From NCBI RefSeq assembly GCF_001548095.1, contig NZ_AP014815.1, positions 744,001-808,000 on the forward strand: a DNA stretch of 64,000 nucleotides. Direction: 5' to 3'. Under the pieces are notes generated by a model. The model worked only from the letters and a program-made list of their open reading frames with translations. It was not told where the DNA came from and did not search any database. How positions within the stretch are numbered: the first letter of the stretch is position 1; each line of letters begins with the position of its first letter. The position numbers were made by a program, and so were the translations under genes. Below, piece after piece: positions 32,031 through 41,380 of this stretch. The DNA comes from Geminocystis sp. NIES-3708 (lineage in GTDB: Bacteria; Cyanobacteriota; Cyanobacteriia; Cyanobacteriales; Cyanobacteriaceae).

Positions 32031-33719
32031 ATGACAGAAAATTTAAAAAGTAAAGCTATCACCTACGGAGTACAAAGATCACCTAACCGTGCCATGCTTA
32101 GAGCCGTCGGTTTTGGTGATGATGATTTCACGAAACCAATAGTTGGCGTTGCTAATGGTTATAGCACTATAACCCCTTGTAACATGGGATTAAATGAATT
32201 AGCATTAAAAGCACAAACTAGCCTCAAAGAAGCTGGAGCAATGCCTCAAATGTTTGGTACTATTACCATAAGTGACGGTATTTCTATGGGGACAGAAGGG
32301 ATGAAATACTCTTTAGTCTCCAGAGATGTCATCGCTGATTCTATAGAGACCGCTTGTACTGGTCAAAGTATGGATGGTGTCATCGCTATTGGTGGTTGTG
32401 ACAAAAATATGCCCGGTGCGATGATTGCTATTGCTAGAATGAATATACCCGGTATTTTTGTTTATGGTGGTACAATTAAACCAGGTCATCATAACGGTAA
32501 AGATTTAACAGTAGTAAGCTCCTTTGAAGCTGTAGGACAGTATAGTGCGGGGAAAATAGACGAAGCAGAATTAACAGCTATCGAAAAAAAAGCCTGTCCG
32601 GGTGCAGGTTCATGTGGCGGGATGTTTACAGCAAATACTATGTCATCAGCTTTTGAAGCTATGGGTATGAGTCTGCCTTACTCTTCAACAATGGCGGCAG
32701 AAGATGCCGAAAAAGCAGAAAGTACTGCAAAATCTGCTGAAGTTTTAGTAGAGGCTATTCGTAAACAAATTTTACCTAGTCATATTCTTACTCGCAAAGC
32801 CTTTGAAAATGCCATCGCCGTTATTATGGCTGTCGGTGGCTCAACTAATTCAGTATTGCACTTATTAGCGATCTCCAACACTATGGGGGTAGAATTAACT
32901 TTAGATGATTTTGAAAACATCCGTCAAAGAGTTCCTGTCATATGCGATTTAAAGCCTTCTGGACGTTATGTAACGGTTGATTTACATAAAGCAGGGGGGA
33001 TTCCTCAAGTGATGAAAATGTTGCTTGTTAACGGCTTATTACATGGTGATGCGTTAACTATTTCTGGACAAACTATAGGTGAAGTATTAGCTAATATACC
33101 TGAAAATCCCCCAGTTAATCAAGATGTAATTCGTCAATGGGATAATCCTTTATATAGGGAAGGACATTTAGCTATTCTTAAAGGTAACCTAGCCCTTGAA
33201 GGCTCAGTTGCAAAAATTAGCGGAGTTAAAAATCCTAAAATAACTGGTCCTGCAAGGGTTTTTGAATCTGAGGAAGAATGTTTAGATGCTATTTTAGCAG
33301 GTAAAATTCAAGGAGGAGATGTTGTTATTGTACGTTATGAAGGTCCTGTGGGAGGTCCGGGTATGCGTGAAATGTTGGCTCCCACCTCAGCGATTATTGG
33401 TGCTGGTTTAGGGGATAAAGTTGGCTTAATCACCGATGGACGTTTTTCAGGTGGTACATATGGCTTAGTTGTTGGTCATGTTGCACCAGAAGCAGCCGTA
33501 GGAGGAAATATTGCTTTAGTCAAAGAAGGCGACAGTATAACCATCGATGCCCACGAAAAACTCTTACAAATTAATATTTCAGATGAAGAATTAGCTCAAC
33601 GCCGTCAACAATGGCAACAACCTCAGCCTCGTTATCGTCGGGGAGTTTTAGGTAAATATGCTAAGCTAGTCTCTTCTAGTAGTTTAGGTGCGGTAACGGA
33701 TTTAAAACTATTTAACTAA
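32031..33719 (+). CDS. ilvD: Dihydroxy-acid dehydratase
   Basis: 562 residues, complete. An Fe-S enzyme of valine, isoleucine and pantothenate synthesis. Cluster and active-site cysteines lie in [14 protein letters not shown] and [35 protein letters not shown] and [19 protein letters not shown] are the substrate/Mg regions. Motifs suit the [2Fe-2S] type found in plants and many bacteria. Convergent with galE across a 200-bp repeat element. Confidence 0.95.
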   Translation: MTENLKSKAITYGVQRSPNRAMLRAVGFGDDDFTKPIVGVANGYSTITPCNMGLNELALKAQTSLKEAGAMPQMFGTITISDGISMGTEGMKYSLVSRDVIADSIETACTGQSMDGVIAIGGCDKNMPGAMIAIARMNIPGIFVYGGTIKPGHHNGKDLTVVSSFEAVGQYSAGKIDEAELTAIEKKACPGAGSCGGMFTANTMSSAFEAMGMSLPYSSTMAAEDAEKAESTAKSAEVLVEAIRKQILPSHILTRKAFENAIAVIMAVGGSTNSVLHLLAISNTMGVELTLDDFENIRQRVPVICDLKPSGRYVTVDLHKAGGIPQVMKMLLVNGLLHGDALTISGQTIGEVLANIPENPPVNQDVIRQWDNPLYREGHLAILKGNLALEGSVAKISGVKNPKITGPARVFESEEECLDAILAGKIQGGDVVIVRYEGPVGGPGMREMLAPTSAIIGAGLGDKVGLITDGRFSGGTYGLVVGHVAPEAAVGGNIALVKEGDSITIDAHEKLLQINISDEELAQRRQQWQQPQPRYRRGVLGKYAKLVSSSSLGAVTDLKLFN

Positions 33720-33731
33720 GTACATTTTTAT

Positions 33732-33936
33732 CTGAATTCACCTAAGTTTAATATAAATTTGTTGGCGAGGATGATACGAGGGGACTAGGAGACAGAAAAA
33801 TTACATTTTTTGTGAATCAATAAAATTTATTTTAAACAGACATAAATATTGATAATTTTTCTACTTATCCACCATTGTATTTATCCACCTGCCTTGTCTT
33901 CATCATTTTTCTTCTTTCAAACTGAGGTGAATTCAG
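33732..33936. mobile_element. MITE-like element copy A with terminal inverted repeats
   Basis: A 205-bp element filling almost the whole ilvD-galE spacer. Its ends are CTGAATTCACCT and AGGTGAATTCAG, perfect inverted repeats of 12 bp that extend to 18 bp with one mismatch. A second copy lies at 40091-40289 in opposite orientation, a decayed one at 16213-16392. No reading frame is present, so it would depend on a transposase elsewhere. No clear target-site duplication is seen. Its right end overlaps the last codons of galE. Confidence 0.72.
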
Positions 33937-34907
33937 GTTAATTTGTGCCACTGCCAAGCATGACGAATAATTGTTTCAATATCTGCATATTGAGGATTCC
34001 AACCCAAAATTTTACGTGCTTTTTCCGCACTACCCACTAACATTGGTGGATCTCCTGCTCTACGATCGCCAATTTTAACAGTGAAATCTTTTTGAGTAAC
34101 CTTTTTTGCGGCTTCAATGACTTCTTTCACGGAAAAACCGTTCCCATTGCCGAGGTTGAAAACATCACTCTTACCACCTTTTAAAAGATATTCTACTCCC
34201 AATAAATGAGCTTGAGCTAAGTCTTCCACATGGATGTAATCACGAATACAAGTGCCATCAGGGGTTGGATAATCTTCCCCTAAAATAGAGACAGAATCCC
34301 TTTTTCCTAAAGCTGTATATAATACTAAAGGAATTAAATGAGGTTCAGGATTATGATCTTCTCCAATTAAACCATCCACGGAAGCACCAGCGGCATTAAA
34401 ATAACGGAAAGCTACATATTCCCAATCATAAGCTCGTTGAAAATCAGCTAACATTTTTTCTACTACTAATTTAGTATAACCATAGGTATTGATGGGATTT
34501 TGAGGATGACTTTCGGTGATAGGAATTTCTTCTGGAATGCCATAAGTTGCACAGGTGGAAGAAAAGACAATATTTTTTACCCCTGCTGATTCCATCGCTT
34601 CTAATAAATTGAGAGTAGAAACAACATTATTTCGGTAATATTTAGCTGGATTTTCCATGGACTCACCTACATAAGCATAAGCGGCAAAATGAATCACAGC
34701 TTCAATCTTATACTCTTGAAAAATCTTATCTAGTAATGGGCGATCGCTCAAATCACCATAAATAAAATTTACATCCAATTTATCAATAATATACTGATGA
34801 CCATAAACCAAATTATCAAAAACAAGGAGATCATAACCCTTACTTTTTAAGAGTTTAACAGTATGAGAACCAATATAACCAGCACCACCAGTAACTAAAA
34901 TAGTCAT
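33933..34907 (-). CDS. galE: UDP-glucose 4-epimerase
   Basis: 324 residues, extended short-chain dehydrogenase. NAD motif GGAGYIGSH at the N-terminus, catalytic Ser/Thr and YGYTKLVVEKM (YxxxK), and HAWQWHKLT at the C-terminus. It interconverts UDP-glucose and UDP-galactose for surface glycans and galactolipids. The ATG complementary to 34905-34907 is chosen over a TTG two codons upstream. The TGA stop is supplied by the terminal CTGA of the repeat element at 33732-33936, so the original C-terminus may have been altered by that insertion. Confidence 0.93.
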   Translation of the reverse strand: MTILVTGGAGYIGSHTVKLLKSKGYDLLVFDNLVYGHQYIIDKLDVNFIYGDLSDRPLLDKIFQEYKIEAVIHFAAYAYVGESMENPAKYYRNNVVSTLNLLEAMESAGVKNIVFSSTCATYGIPEEIPITESHPQNPINTYGYTKLVVEKMLADFQRAYDWEYVAFRYFNAAGASVDGLIGEDHNPEPHLIPLVLYTALGKRDSVSILGEDYPTPDGTCIRDYIHVEDLAQAHLLGVEYLLKGGKSDVFNLGNGNGFSVKEVIEAAKKVTQKDFTVKIGDRRAGDPPMLVGSAEKARKILGWNPQYADIETIIRHAWQWHKLT

Positions 34908-35330
34908 AATCAAATATTTTAAAATTTTGTAAATAAAACTTGCTAATTATATTAAATTATGGATTGAAATTAACAATTGATATTTTAGAATTGATAATCA
35001 AGAAATCATTGATTTTTATCTATTTATCTTTTGTAAAAAACAACTTTAAATCTACTTATTAAGAATGGTTAAGGAATAGATTAATAAATATCATGATGAT
35101 TTATCTTGTCAAACGTACCATGCTTGTCTATGCTTATTTTAGATAGATTAAAAAATATCTTGAATCAAAGTCAACTAGCAAATAAATCAAGTAAAAATAC
35201 TTAATTATTTATAAACCAACTAAATTTTATATATTCGTTGGTCTGTTTATATTTTGAGTAGATAAAAACTTTTTAATTGTGGCTTAAGGTTCAATTTTAA
35301 GTAGGTTTAGTGTATCAAGGAAAAAACAAA
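34908..35330. other. Divergent galE-ccmK2 spacer
   Basis: About 420 AT-rich bases that must contain the ccm operon promoter. I see TCAA/TTGA near 35001 with a T-run, too weak to call, and no clear LysR-type (CmpR/CcmR) site by eye. Confidence 0.45.
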
Positions 35331-35642
35331 ATGTCAATTGCAGTAGGAATGATTGAAACCTTAGGGTTTCCCGCCGTAGTAGAAGCAGCCGATGCTATGG
35401 TTAAAGCCGCTCGTGTAACTCTTGTAGGTTACGAAAAAATTGGTAGCGGTCGTGTAACCGTTATTATTCGTGGTGATGTATCTGAAGTACAAGCGTCAAT
35501 ATCTGCTGGTATTGAATCAGCTAACAGAGTCAGTGGAGGAGAAGTTCTTTCAACTCACATTATTGCTCGTCCTCACGAAAACCTTGAATATGTATTGCCT
35601 ATTCGTTACACCGAAGAAGTAGAACAATTCCGTAGCTATTAG
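35331..35642 (+). CDS. ccmK2: Carboxysome shell hexamer protein CcmK2
   Basis: 103 residues, a single BMC domain forming hexameric shell tiles with a central pore. It begins [20 protein letters not shown] and ends [10 protein letters not shown], the short CcmK2-type tail. The ATG at 35331 is the proper start; in-frame upstream codons lack family similarity. The pore-lining region KIGSGR is present. First gene of the ccm operon, 104 bases before ccmK1. Confidence 0.93.
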   Translation: MSIAVGMIETLGFPAVVEAADAMVKAARVTLVGYEKIGSGRVTVIIRGDVSEVQASISAGIESANRVSGGEVLSTHIIARPHENLEYVLPIRYTEEVEQFRSY

Positions 35643-35746
35643 TAATTAATTAACTGATAGTTGATTCCATCTTCAATCAAAATCAGAGAACAAAATTTCT
35701 CAGTTATTGATTTATAAGTTTCTAACATAAAATATCAAAAAAAAAT

Positions 35747-36085
35747 ATGTCAATTGCAGTAGGAATGGTAGAAACATTAGGGTTTCCCGCCGTAGTAGAA
35801 GCAGCCGATGCCATGGTTAAAGCCGCTCGTGTAACTCTTGTAGGTTACGAAAAAATCGGTAGTGGTCGTGTAACTGTCATCGTTCGTGGAGACGTATCTG
35901 AAGTACAAGCATCCGTAGCCGCTGGTATTGAGAATGTTAAACGAGTAAAAGGTGGTCAAGTTTTATCCCACCACATCATCGCTCGTCCTCACGAAAACCT
36001 CGAATATGTATTGCCCATTCGTTATACCGAAGAAGTAGAACAATTCAGAGAAAGTATCAATCCTCGTCCTTTGAGCAGATCTTAA
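35747..36085 (+). CDS. ccmK1: Carboxysome shell hexamer protein CcmK1
   Basis: 112 residues, a single BMC domain, about 90% identical to CcmK2 over the first 100 residues by eye, with the longer CcmK1-type tail [11 protein letters not shown]. It also has KIGSGR in the pore loop. The two genes stay similar at DNA level in long blocks (for instance 35365-35450 against 35781-35866). Second gene of the operon; only 15 bases separate it from ccmL. Confidence 0.93.
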   Translation: MSIAVGMVETLGFPAVVEAADAMVKAARVTLVGYEKIGSGRVTVIVRGDVSEVQASVAAGIENVKRVKGGQVLSHHIIARPHENLEYVLPIRYTEEVEQFRESINPRPLSRS

Positions 36086-36100
36086 TCAGGAATTAAAATA

Positions 36101-36409
36101 ATGCAAATTGCCAAAGTCTGCGGTACTGTAGTTAGTACTCATAAATCACGGACTTTAACGGGCGTCAAATTATTATTAGTGCAGTTTTTGGATGCTGATG
36201 GTAATGTGTTACCGAATTATGAAGTAGCTGGAGACACCGTAGGGGCTGGTATCAATGAATGGGTACTTGTCACTCGTGGCAGTGCAGCCCGTAAAGAAAC
36301 CGGTCATGAAGAACGTCCTGTGGACGCAATGGTGGTGGGCATTATAGATACAGTAACAACTACATCAGATCTGCTTTATAGCAAAAAAGATGCAGAAAGA
36401 ATGTATTAA
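36101..36409 (+). CDS. ccmL: Carboxysome shell vertex protein CcmL
   Basis: 102 residues, EutN/CcmL family, forming the pentamers that close icosahedral vertices. It begins MQIAKVCGTVVSTHKSRTL. Other family segments are AGDTVGAGINEWVLVTRGSAARK and AMVVGIIDTV. It sits between ccmK1 and ccmM in the standard operon order. Confidence 0.95.
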   Translation: MQIAKVCGTVVSTHKSRTLTGVKLLLVQFLDADGNVLPNYEVAGDTVGAGINEWVLVTRGSAARKETGHEERPVDAMVVGIIDTVTTTSDLLYSKKDAERMY

Positions 36410-36568
36410 ATACTCTATTTAGTATTTTTATTTTAATCTGTAACAAATAGTAGAAAATCAATCTGTGAGGACAACTTAGGATAAAAGTCTTATCTTTAAT
36501 CGATATTCTTAGCATCCTAATCAATGTCCTTAAAAGATTAAATAAGATAATTATTGTGGAGGTTTATA

Positions 36569-38557
36569 GTGAGCGTCCCGACAATGGCAGCTCCTCCTAC
36601 TCCTTGGTCAAAAAATTTAGCGGAACCAAAAGTAGATAATAGTGCTTATATTCATTCTTTCTCTAATTTGATTGGAGATGTGAAAGTCGGAGCAAATGTG
36701 TTAATTGCCCCCGGTACTTCCATTCGTGCGGATGAAGGTACTCCTTTTCACATTGGTGATGGTAGCAATATTCAGGATGGAGTTGTAATTCATGGACTAG
36801 AGCAAGGTAGAGTTCAAGGTGATGATGGTCAAGACTATTCCGTTTGGATTGGTGAGGATTCTTGTATTACCCACTTGGCCTTAATTCATGGTCCTGCTTA
36901 TGTGGGTAATCACTGTTTTATCGGTTTTCGCTCAACGGTATTTAATGCCAGAGTTGGGGATGGTTGTATCGTAATGATGCACGTTCTGATTCAGGATGTA
37001 GAAATACCTGCGGGGAAATATGTGCCTTCTGGTTCAGTGATTACTAATCAACAACAAGCTGATCGCCTTCCTGATGTGCAACCAGAAGATAAGGAATTTG
37101 CTGCCCATGTAGTCCATATTAATGAAGCATTAGCCGCCGGTTATCATTGTGCTGATAATCATGCTTGTATTAATCCTATTAAACAAAGTAATAACGGGGA
37201 AGTCAAAACCTCAACCCATAATAAAACTAATGGTTCTCAACCAGTAACTAATATGAGTTTAAATACAGATATTATCAATCAAGTCAAGTCTCTGTTAAGA
37301 CAGGGTTCTACTATTGGAGTGGAACATGCTAACACCCGTCGTTTTAAAAGCAAATCTTGGTTAAGTGCTTCTTTAAATGCGACTAATGAAAGCGGAATTT
37401 TAGCAGAATTAGGCAATATACTAAATGAACATAAAGGGGAATATGTACGTTTAATTGGGGTTGATCCTCAGGCTAAACGTAGAATTGCTGAAACCATTAT
37501 TCAACGTCCAGGAGATGTTCCTGCACCAGTACAAGCTAGTAATGGTAACACGGCTAAAGTAAACAGTAATGGTAATGGTCATGCACCTCTGAGTAAAGGC
37601 AATGGTGACTTAGCCAGCGAAATTAAATCATTAATTCAAGGTGGTTATAATATCGGTGTGGAATATGCTGATACTCGTCGTTTTAAAACCAAGTCTTGGT
37701 TAACGGCCCCTAGTGTTAATACCAGATCTGTTAACGAAGCTATTAACATTATTCAAGGTTATTTAACAGAGTTGAGTGGAAACTATGTCCAACTTGTGGG
37801 AGTTGATCCTCAAGCCAAACGTCGTGTATCTCAAGTGATTATTCAACGTCCGGGAGAAACTGCTACTATATCCAGCAATGGTAACGGTGCAAGTTCTACT
37901 TATAAAACTCCTAGAAATAATGGTAACGGTGCAAGTTTTGGTAATAGTACTTTGAGTGCTGAAGCCATCGCCCAAGTTCGTTCTTTATTATCTCAAGGGT
38001 ATCAAATAAGTACTGAACACGCTGATATTCGCCGTTTCAAAAGTAAATCTTGGCAAAGTTGTTCCCCCATTCAAGGCACAACAGAAAGTCAAGTTATCTC
38101 CGCTTTAGAGGCTTGTGTACAAGATCATACTGGAGAATATGTTCGTTTAATCGGTATTGATACTCAAGCAAAACGTCGAGTATTAGAAATGATTATTCAA
38201 CGTCCAGGGCAAACTAATCAAGCTCAACCTGTAACCAGTAAAGGTAGCAACGGTAATGGTGCAAGTGCCTATACCCAGACTCAAAATGGTAGTAGTTCTC
38301 TCGATGCTAACACTTTAGCTCAAGTGCGTTCTCTCTTATCTCAAGGGTATCGTATTGGTACTGAACACGCTGATGTACGTCGTTTTAAAAGCAAATCTTG
38401 GCAAAGTTGTTCTCCTATCGAGGCTAACAACGAAAGTCAGGTAATTTCGGCTTTAGAGGCTTGTGTGAAAGATCATAGCGGTGAATATGTCCGTTTAATC
38501 GGCATTGATACCAAAGCTAAACGTCGTGTTTTAGAAACCATCATTCAAAGACCGTAA
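36569..38557 (+). CDS. ccmM: Carboxysome scaffold protein CcmM (gamma-carbonic anhydrase domain plus four SSUL modules)
   Basis: 662 residues. The GTG start at 36569 has GGAGG six bases upstream. Residues 1 to about 205 form a left-handed beta-helix gamma-carbonic anhydrase domain, with Cys194 and Cys200 in CADNHAC matching the disulfide needed for activity in Thermosynechococcus CcmM. Four Rubisco-small-subunit-like modules follow at about 37265-37510, 37606-37853, 37951-38210 and 38302-38556, each with a (R)RFKxKSW core. Modules 3 and 4 carry the Cys pair (QSCSP...EACV) known to form a redox disulfide; modules 1 and 2 do not. The modules cluster Rubisco. An internal ATG at 37253 could start the short CcmM35-type form. 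Confidence 0.96.
   Translation: MSVPTMAAPPTPWSKNLAEPKVDNSAYIHSFSNLIGDVKVGANVLIAPGTSIRADEGTPFHIGDGSNIQDGVVIHGLEQGRVQGDDGQDYSVWIGEDSCITHLALIHGPAYVGNHCFIGFRSTVFNARVGDGCIVMMHVLIQDVEIPAGKYVPSGSVITNQQQADRLPDVQPEDKEFAAHVVHINEALAAGYHCADNHACINPIKQSNNGEVKTSTHNKTNGSQPVTNMSLNTDIINQVKSLLRQGSTIGVEHANTRRFKSKSWLSASLNATNESGILAELGNILNEHKGEYVRLIGVDPQAKRRIAETIIQRPGDVPAPVQASNGNTAKVNSNGNGHAPLSKGNGDLASEIKSLIQGGYNIGVEYADTRRFKTKSWLTAPSVNTRSVNEAINIIQGYLTELSGNYVQLVGVDPQAKRRVSQVIIQRPGETATISSNGNGASSTYKTPRNNGNGASFGNSTLSAEAIAQVRSLLSQGYQISTEHADIRRFKSKSWQSCSPIQGTTESQVISALEACVQDHTGEYVRLIGIDTQAKRRVLEMIIQRPGQTNQAQPVTSKGSNGNGASAYTQTQNGSSSLDANTLAQVRSLLSQGYRIGTEHADVRRFKSKSWQSCSPIEANNESQVISALEACVKDHSGEYVRLIGIDTKAKRRVLETIIQRP
37253..38557 (+). 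CDS. ccmM: Predicted short CcmM isoform from an internal start (SSUL modules only)
   Basis: Met229 of CcmM, just before the first SSUL module, would give a 434-residue protein with all four modules and no anhydrase domain. Both long and short CcmM are made from one mRNA in Synechococcus elongatus. The ATG is in the right place, but no strong ribosome-binding site precedes it (ACTAAT), so usage is inference. Confidence 0.5.
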   Translation: MSLNTDIINQVKSLLRQGSTIGVEHANTRRFKSKSWLSASLNATNESGILAELGNILNEHKGEYVRLIGVDPQAKRRIAETIIQRPGDVPAPVQASNGNTAKVNSNGNGHAPLSKGNGDLASEIKSLIQGGYNIGVEYADTRRFKTKSWLTAPSVNTRSVNEAINIIQGYLTELSGNYVQLVGVDPQAKRRVSQVIIQRPGETATISSNGNGASSTYKTPRNNGNGASFGNSTLSAEAIAQVRSLLSQGYQISTEHADIRRFKSKSWQSCSPIQGTTESQVISALEACVQDHTGEYVRLIGIDTQAKRRVLEMIIQRPGQTNQAQPVTSKGSNGNGASAYTQTQNGSSSLDANTLAQVRSLLSQGYRIGTEHADVRRFKSKSWQSCSPIEANNESQVISALEACVKDHSGEYVRLIGIDTKAKRRVLETIIQRP

Positions 38558-38685
38558 TATTTTATCAAAGACAGTTGAACAGGTGGATAGGTAAACAAAA
38601 GAAGTCGGACAAAACAAATCTTTTGCTTATTACCTTTTGCCTGTTTAATCGCTTATTTTTCATTGTTCATTGTTTATGGAATTAA

Positions 38686-39417
38686 ATGTCACTACCCATT
38701 CTTCAACCTAGTACTATTGATACAACCCAAATAAGAGGCGATGTCACTATTGATCAAAGTGTTGTTATTGCTAGTGGCGTAATTTTAAGTGCTACTAGTG
38801 GTAACAAGATTGTGATTCGTCAAGGAGTTTGTGTCGGAATGGGTACAATTATTACAGCCTATCAAGGAGATATTGAAATTCAAGAAAATACAATTCTAGG
38901 TTCAGGTAGTTTAATTTTAGGTAATTGTACCATTGGTTCTCAAGTGTCTTTAGGAGCTTCAGTGACAGTTTATAATGAAAATATTGAGGCGATGAGCGTC
39001 ATTCCGGCGGGTTCAATAATTGGCGATCGCTCCCGTCAAGTGAGTTTACAAAAAAAAGAAGTAATTAATTTCACACCTGATACAATCAATTCTCCTACTC
39101 AAAGCATTATTGACGGCATTAAAAACGGTTTTGGAAATAATTTAGAGCAAGATCAATCTTTTGTAGCCGAAAAAGATAATCAAAATTTATCTGAGACGGA
39201 AATTGAAGAAATCCTAGAAGAGCCAGAAAAAAATAATACCGATACTAACAAAAAATCTACCCCTTCAACTGTAACAGAAAACCAAGAAGCCGAAGCACAA
39301 ATTTTGAATAATGATAATGTACAAGAAGAAAATTCTCCCCAAGGGAATACTGTAGTAGGTAAAGTTTATATTAATAAATTATTATTCACCCTTTTTCCTG
39401 ATAAACATAAAATTTAA
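38686..39417 (+). CDS. ccmN: Carboxysome assembly protein CcmN
   Basis: 243 residues. Hexapeptide left-handed beta-helix repeats cover about residues 10-115 (IRGDVTIDQSVVIASGVIL, IGSQVSLGASV). A long acidic, Asn/Glu-rich linker follows. The C-terminus is a conserved amphipathic encapsulation peptide, VVGKVYINKLLFTLFPDKHK, which binds CcmK shell proteins. CcmN binds CcmM through the N-terminal domain and so links the Rubisco core to the shell. Last ccm gene in the window; ccmO, ccmP and rbcLS are elsewhere. Confidence 0.92.
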   Translation: MSLPILQPSTIDTTQIRGDVTIDQSVVIASGVILSATSGNKIVIRQGVCVGMGTIITAYQGDIEIQENTILGSGSLILGNCTIGSQVSLGASVTVYNENIEAMSVIPAGSIIGDRSRQVSLQKKEVINFTPDTINSPTQSIIDGIKNGFGNNLEQDQSFVAEKDNQNLSETEIEEILEEPEKNNTDTNKKSTPSTVTENQEAEAQILNNDNVQEENSPQGNTVVGKVYINKLLFTLFPDKHKI

Positions 39418-39488
39418 GCATCGATCAATAAAGTTTGCAGAATAAATAAGGTAGCTATAAAATTCATCGTAATCAGAATAATACACAG

Positions 39489-39560
39489 CAGGACTGAACG
39501 GAGTTGAACCGTTATTTAGAACTTAGGAGGTTCTTGTTCTATCCATTGAACTACAGCCCC
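39489..39560 (-). tRNA. tRNA-Arg(CCT)
   Basis: A 72-base cloverleaf on the minus strand. The acceptor GGGGCTG pairs with CAGTCCT (two G-U pairs), the anticodon stem AGAAC/GTTCT encloses CTCCTAA with anticodon CCT, and the T-loop is TTCAACT. The discriminator is G and CCA is not encoded. It reads the rare AGG codon. Confidence 0.92.
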
Positions 39561-39640
39561 AATAAATAGTTAAGTTTTGTTAATTTCTTTCTTCAGTGTA
39601 AATGATTCATCAAGATATGACCACATTCTGAGATATTAAG

Positions 39641-40018
39641 TCATTCATCAAGACGTAACAGTTTGCGATAAAATTTTTGAGAAAAATCTACTTGACGAGT
39701 TTTTTTAGAATTTTTAATCAACAAAATAAGATATTCAACAAATTCAGAATTTTCTAAATTAATTTCATAACTTAAATCAGCACTACCTTGAAACTGAATG
39801 CGACAGCGAGTTTTTTCGTCAGGTAATCGAGAGACATACCAAGTAGCGACAAAAGGAATATTTGTTTGACCTTCAATCACTCTTTCTCCTTCAAGGTATC
39901 CTTGTTGATATAAACTTAAAGCATAGGGTAATGTTTCATGTAACTCTTTTCCATAGTAAGGGTTATACATGAGAGTATCGGCTTTACTGGCGGCTGGAAT
40001 TTTTTCAATACTAGACAT
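39641..40018 (-). CDS. Conserved cyanobacterial protein, possibly EbsA-like pilus biogenesis factor
   Basis: 125 residues, soluble. The ATG at 40018 has AGGG just upstream; a GTG seven codons earlier is the alternative. Core segments NPYYGKELHETLPYALSLYQ, PFVATWYVSRLPDEKTRCR and a C-terminal VDFSQKFYRKLLRLDE look highly conserved. They resemble, from memory, EbsA of Synechococcus elongatus, which works with Hfq and PilB in type IV pilus assembly. The family call is not certain. Confidence 0.5.
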   Translation of the reverse strand: MSSIEKIPAASKADTLMYNPYYGKELHETLPYALSLYQQGYLEGERVIEGQTNIPFVATWYVSRLPDEKTRCRIQFQGSADLSYEINLENSEFVEYLILLIKNSKKTRQVDFSQKFYRKLLRLDE

Positions 40019-40090
40019 TTTTTTTCCCTGTTTTGGCACAATTTAAGTCATATATTGTCAATTTTAACTCTTAATTTGTTCTAAATTCAA

Positions 40091-40289
40091 TGAGATTCTA
40101 CCTCAGTTCGACAGAAGAAAAATGGTGAAGACGAGACAGGCGGACAAGTAGAATGGAAGAAAAATTCTCAATATTTGTACATTTTTGGGATAATTTTATT
40201 CATTCATAACAAATACTGTCTCCCTGTCAGCACCGTCAATGAGAGTCAGTGATCACCGATAATTTGATATTGAACTCAGGTGATTCTGG
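40091..40289. mobile_element. MITE-like element copy B
   Basis: Bases 40091-40289 align along their whole length with the complement of copy A (33732-33936). Shared blocks include ACCTCAGTT, AGAAGAAAAATG, TGAAGAC, TCAATATTT, TTTTATT, CTGTCTCC and CTCAGGTGATTC against CTTAGGTGAATTC. The terminal inverted repeats are imperfect (GATTCTACCTCAGTTCGA against GAATCACCTGAGTTCAA), so this copy is older. It fills most of the 320-bp spacer between the EbsA-like gene and dusA. Confidence 0.68.
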
Positions 40290-40341
40290 AACAATTGAAA
40301 ATTTGTCATCTTTTATTTTCATTACTAATTACTAATTACCT

Positions 40342-41316
40342 ATGACTCAATTGCCTATTATTAGCATTGCACCAATGATGGATTATACTGATAGACATTT
40401 TCGTTATGTGATGCGCAAAATGACGAAACACACTTTACTTTACACTGAGATGATTACTACTCAGGCTATCATACATGGCGATCGGCATAAATTATTAGAT
40501 TTTAGTGAAGAAGAAAAACCAGTTAGTTTACAACTAGGAGGAGATAACCCTCAAGAATTAGCAGAATGCGCCAAAATCGTTGAAGATTGGGGGTATAACG
40601 AAATTAATTTTAATGTAGGTTGCCCAAGTTCGAGAGTGCAAAATGGTAATTTTGGAGCTTGTTTAATGGCAAAACCAACAATAGTTACCCAATGTTTAGA
40701 AAAAATGCAAAAGAGTGTCAAAATTCCTGTCACTGTTAAACATCGTATTGGTATTGATCATCAGGATAGTTATGAAGATATGAAAAACTTTGTCAAAATT
40801 ATCAGTGATAGTGGTTGTCAAAGATTTATAATACACGCCAGAAAAGCATGGTTACAAGGTTTAAGTCCTAAAGAAAATCGTAATATTCCCCCTTTGCGTT
40901 ATGAAGATGTCTATCAACTTAAGCAAGATTTTCCTCACCTTGCCATCGAAATTAATGGTGGCATAACGACTATTGAACAGACAAAACATCATCTTAAGTT
41001 TATAGATGGAGTGATGATTGGTAGAGCCGCTTATGATAATCCTTATCTTTTTGCCACTATTGACCAAGAAATTTATAAGAAAGATTATCCTATTTTAAGT
41101 CGAGAAGAAATAATCCAATCTCTTTATCCTTATATTGACTTTTGGACATCCAACAAACTAAAATTAAATACTATAATGCGCCATACTTTGCAAATTTTTG
41201 CAAAACAACCCGGTACAAAACAATGGAAAAGATACCTTTCCGAAAATGGTAACACATTTCAGGGTGGTTCTGATATTGTTCGTCAAGCACTTAAGCAATT
41301 AGAAATTCATCATTAA
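40342..41316 (+). CDS. dusA: tRNA-dihydrouridine synthase A
   Basis: 324 residues. FMN enzyme reducing uridine (U20 region) in tRNA D-loops. It starts MTQLPIISIAPMMDYTDRHFRY, and has the DusA-type INFNVGCPSSRVQNGNFGACLM with the catalytic cysteine, TVKHRIGID and HARKAWLQGLSPKENR. Full length. Preceded by a low-complexity ATTACTA repeat. rnc follows with 64 bases between, so a shared transcript is possible. Confidence 0.92.
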   Translation: MTQLPIISIAPMMDYTDRHFRYVMRKMTKHTLLYTEMITTQAIIHGDRHKLLDFSEEEKPVSLQLGGDNPQELAECAKIVEDWGYNEINFNVGCPSSRVQNGNFGACLMAKPTIVTQCLEKMQKSVKIPVTVKHRIGIDHQDSYEDMKNFVKIISDSGCQRFIIHARKAWLQGLSPKENRNIPPLRYEDVYQLKQDFPHLAIEINGGITTIEQTKHHLKFIDGVMIGRAAYDNPYLFATIDQEIYKKDYPILSREEIIQSLYPYIDFWTSNKLKLNTIMRHTLQIFAKQPGTKQWKRYLSENGNTFQGGSDIVRQALKQLEIHH

Positions 41317-41380
41317 GAATTCACCTTTGCTTATTGTTAATTATTAATTGCCCATTATTACTTATTACTTAATCCTTGAT

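Noticed and set aside
36554-36568. TTG start for CcmM five codons upstream
   Set aside because: The GGAGG ribosome-binding site lies inside that extension and fits the GTG at 36569, which also gives Cys194/Cys200 numbering.
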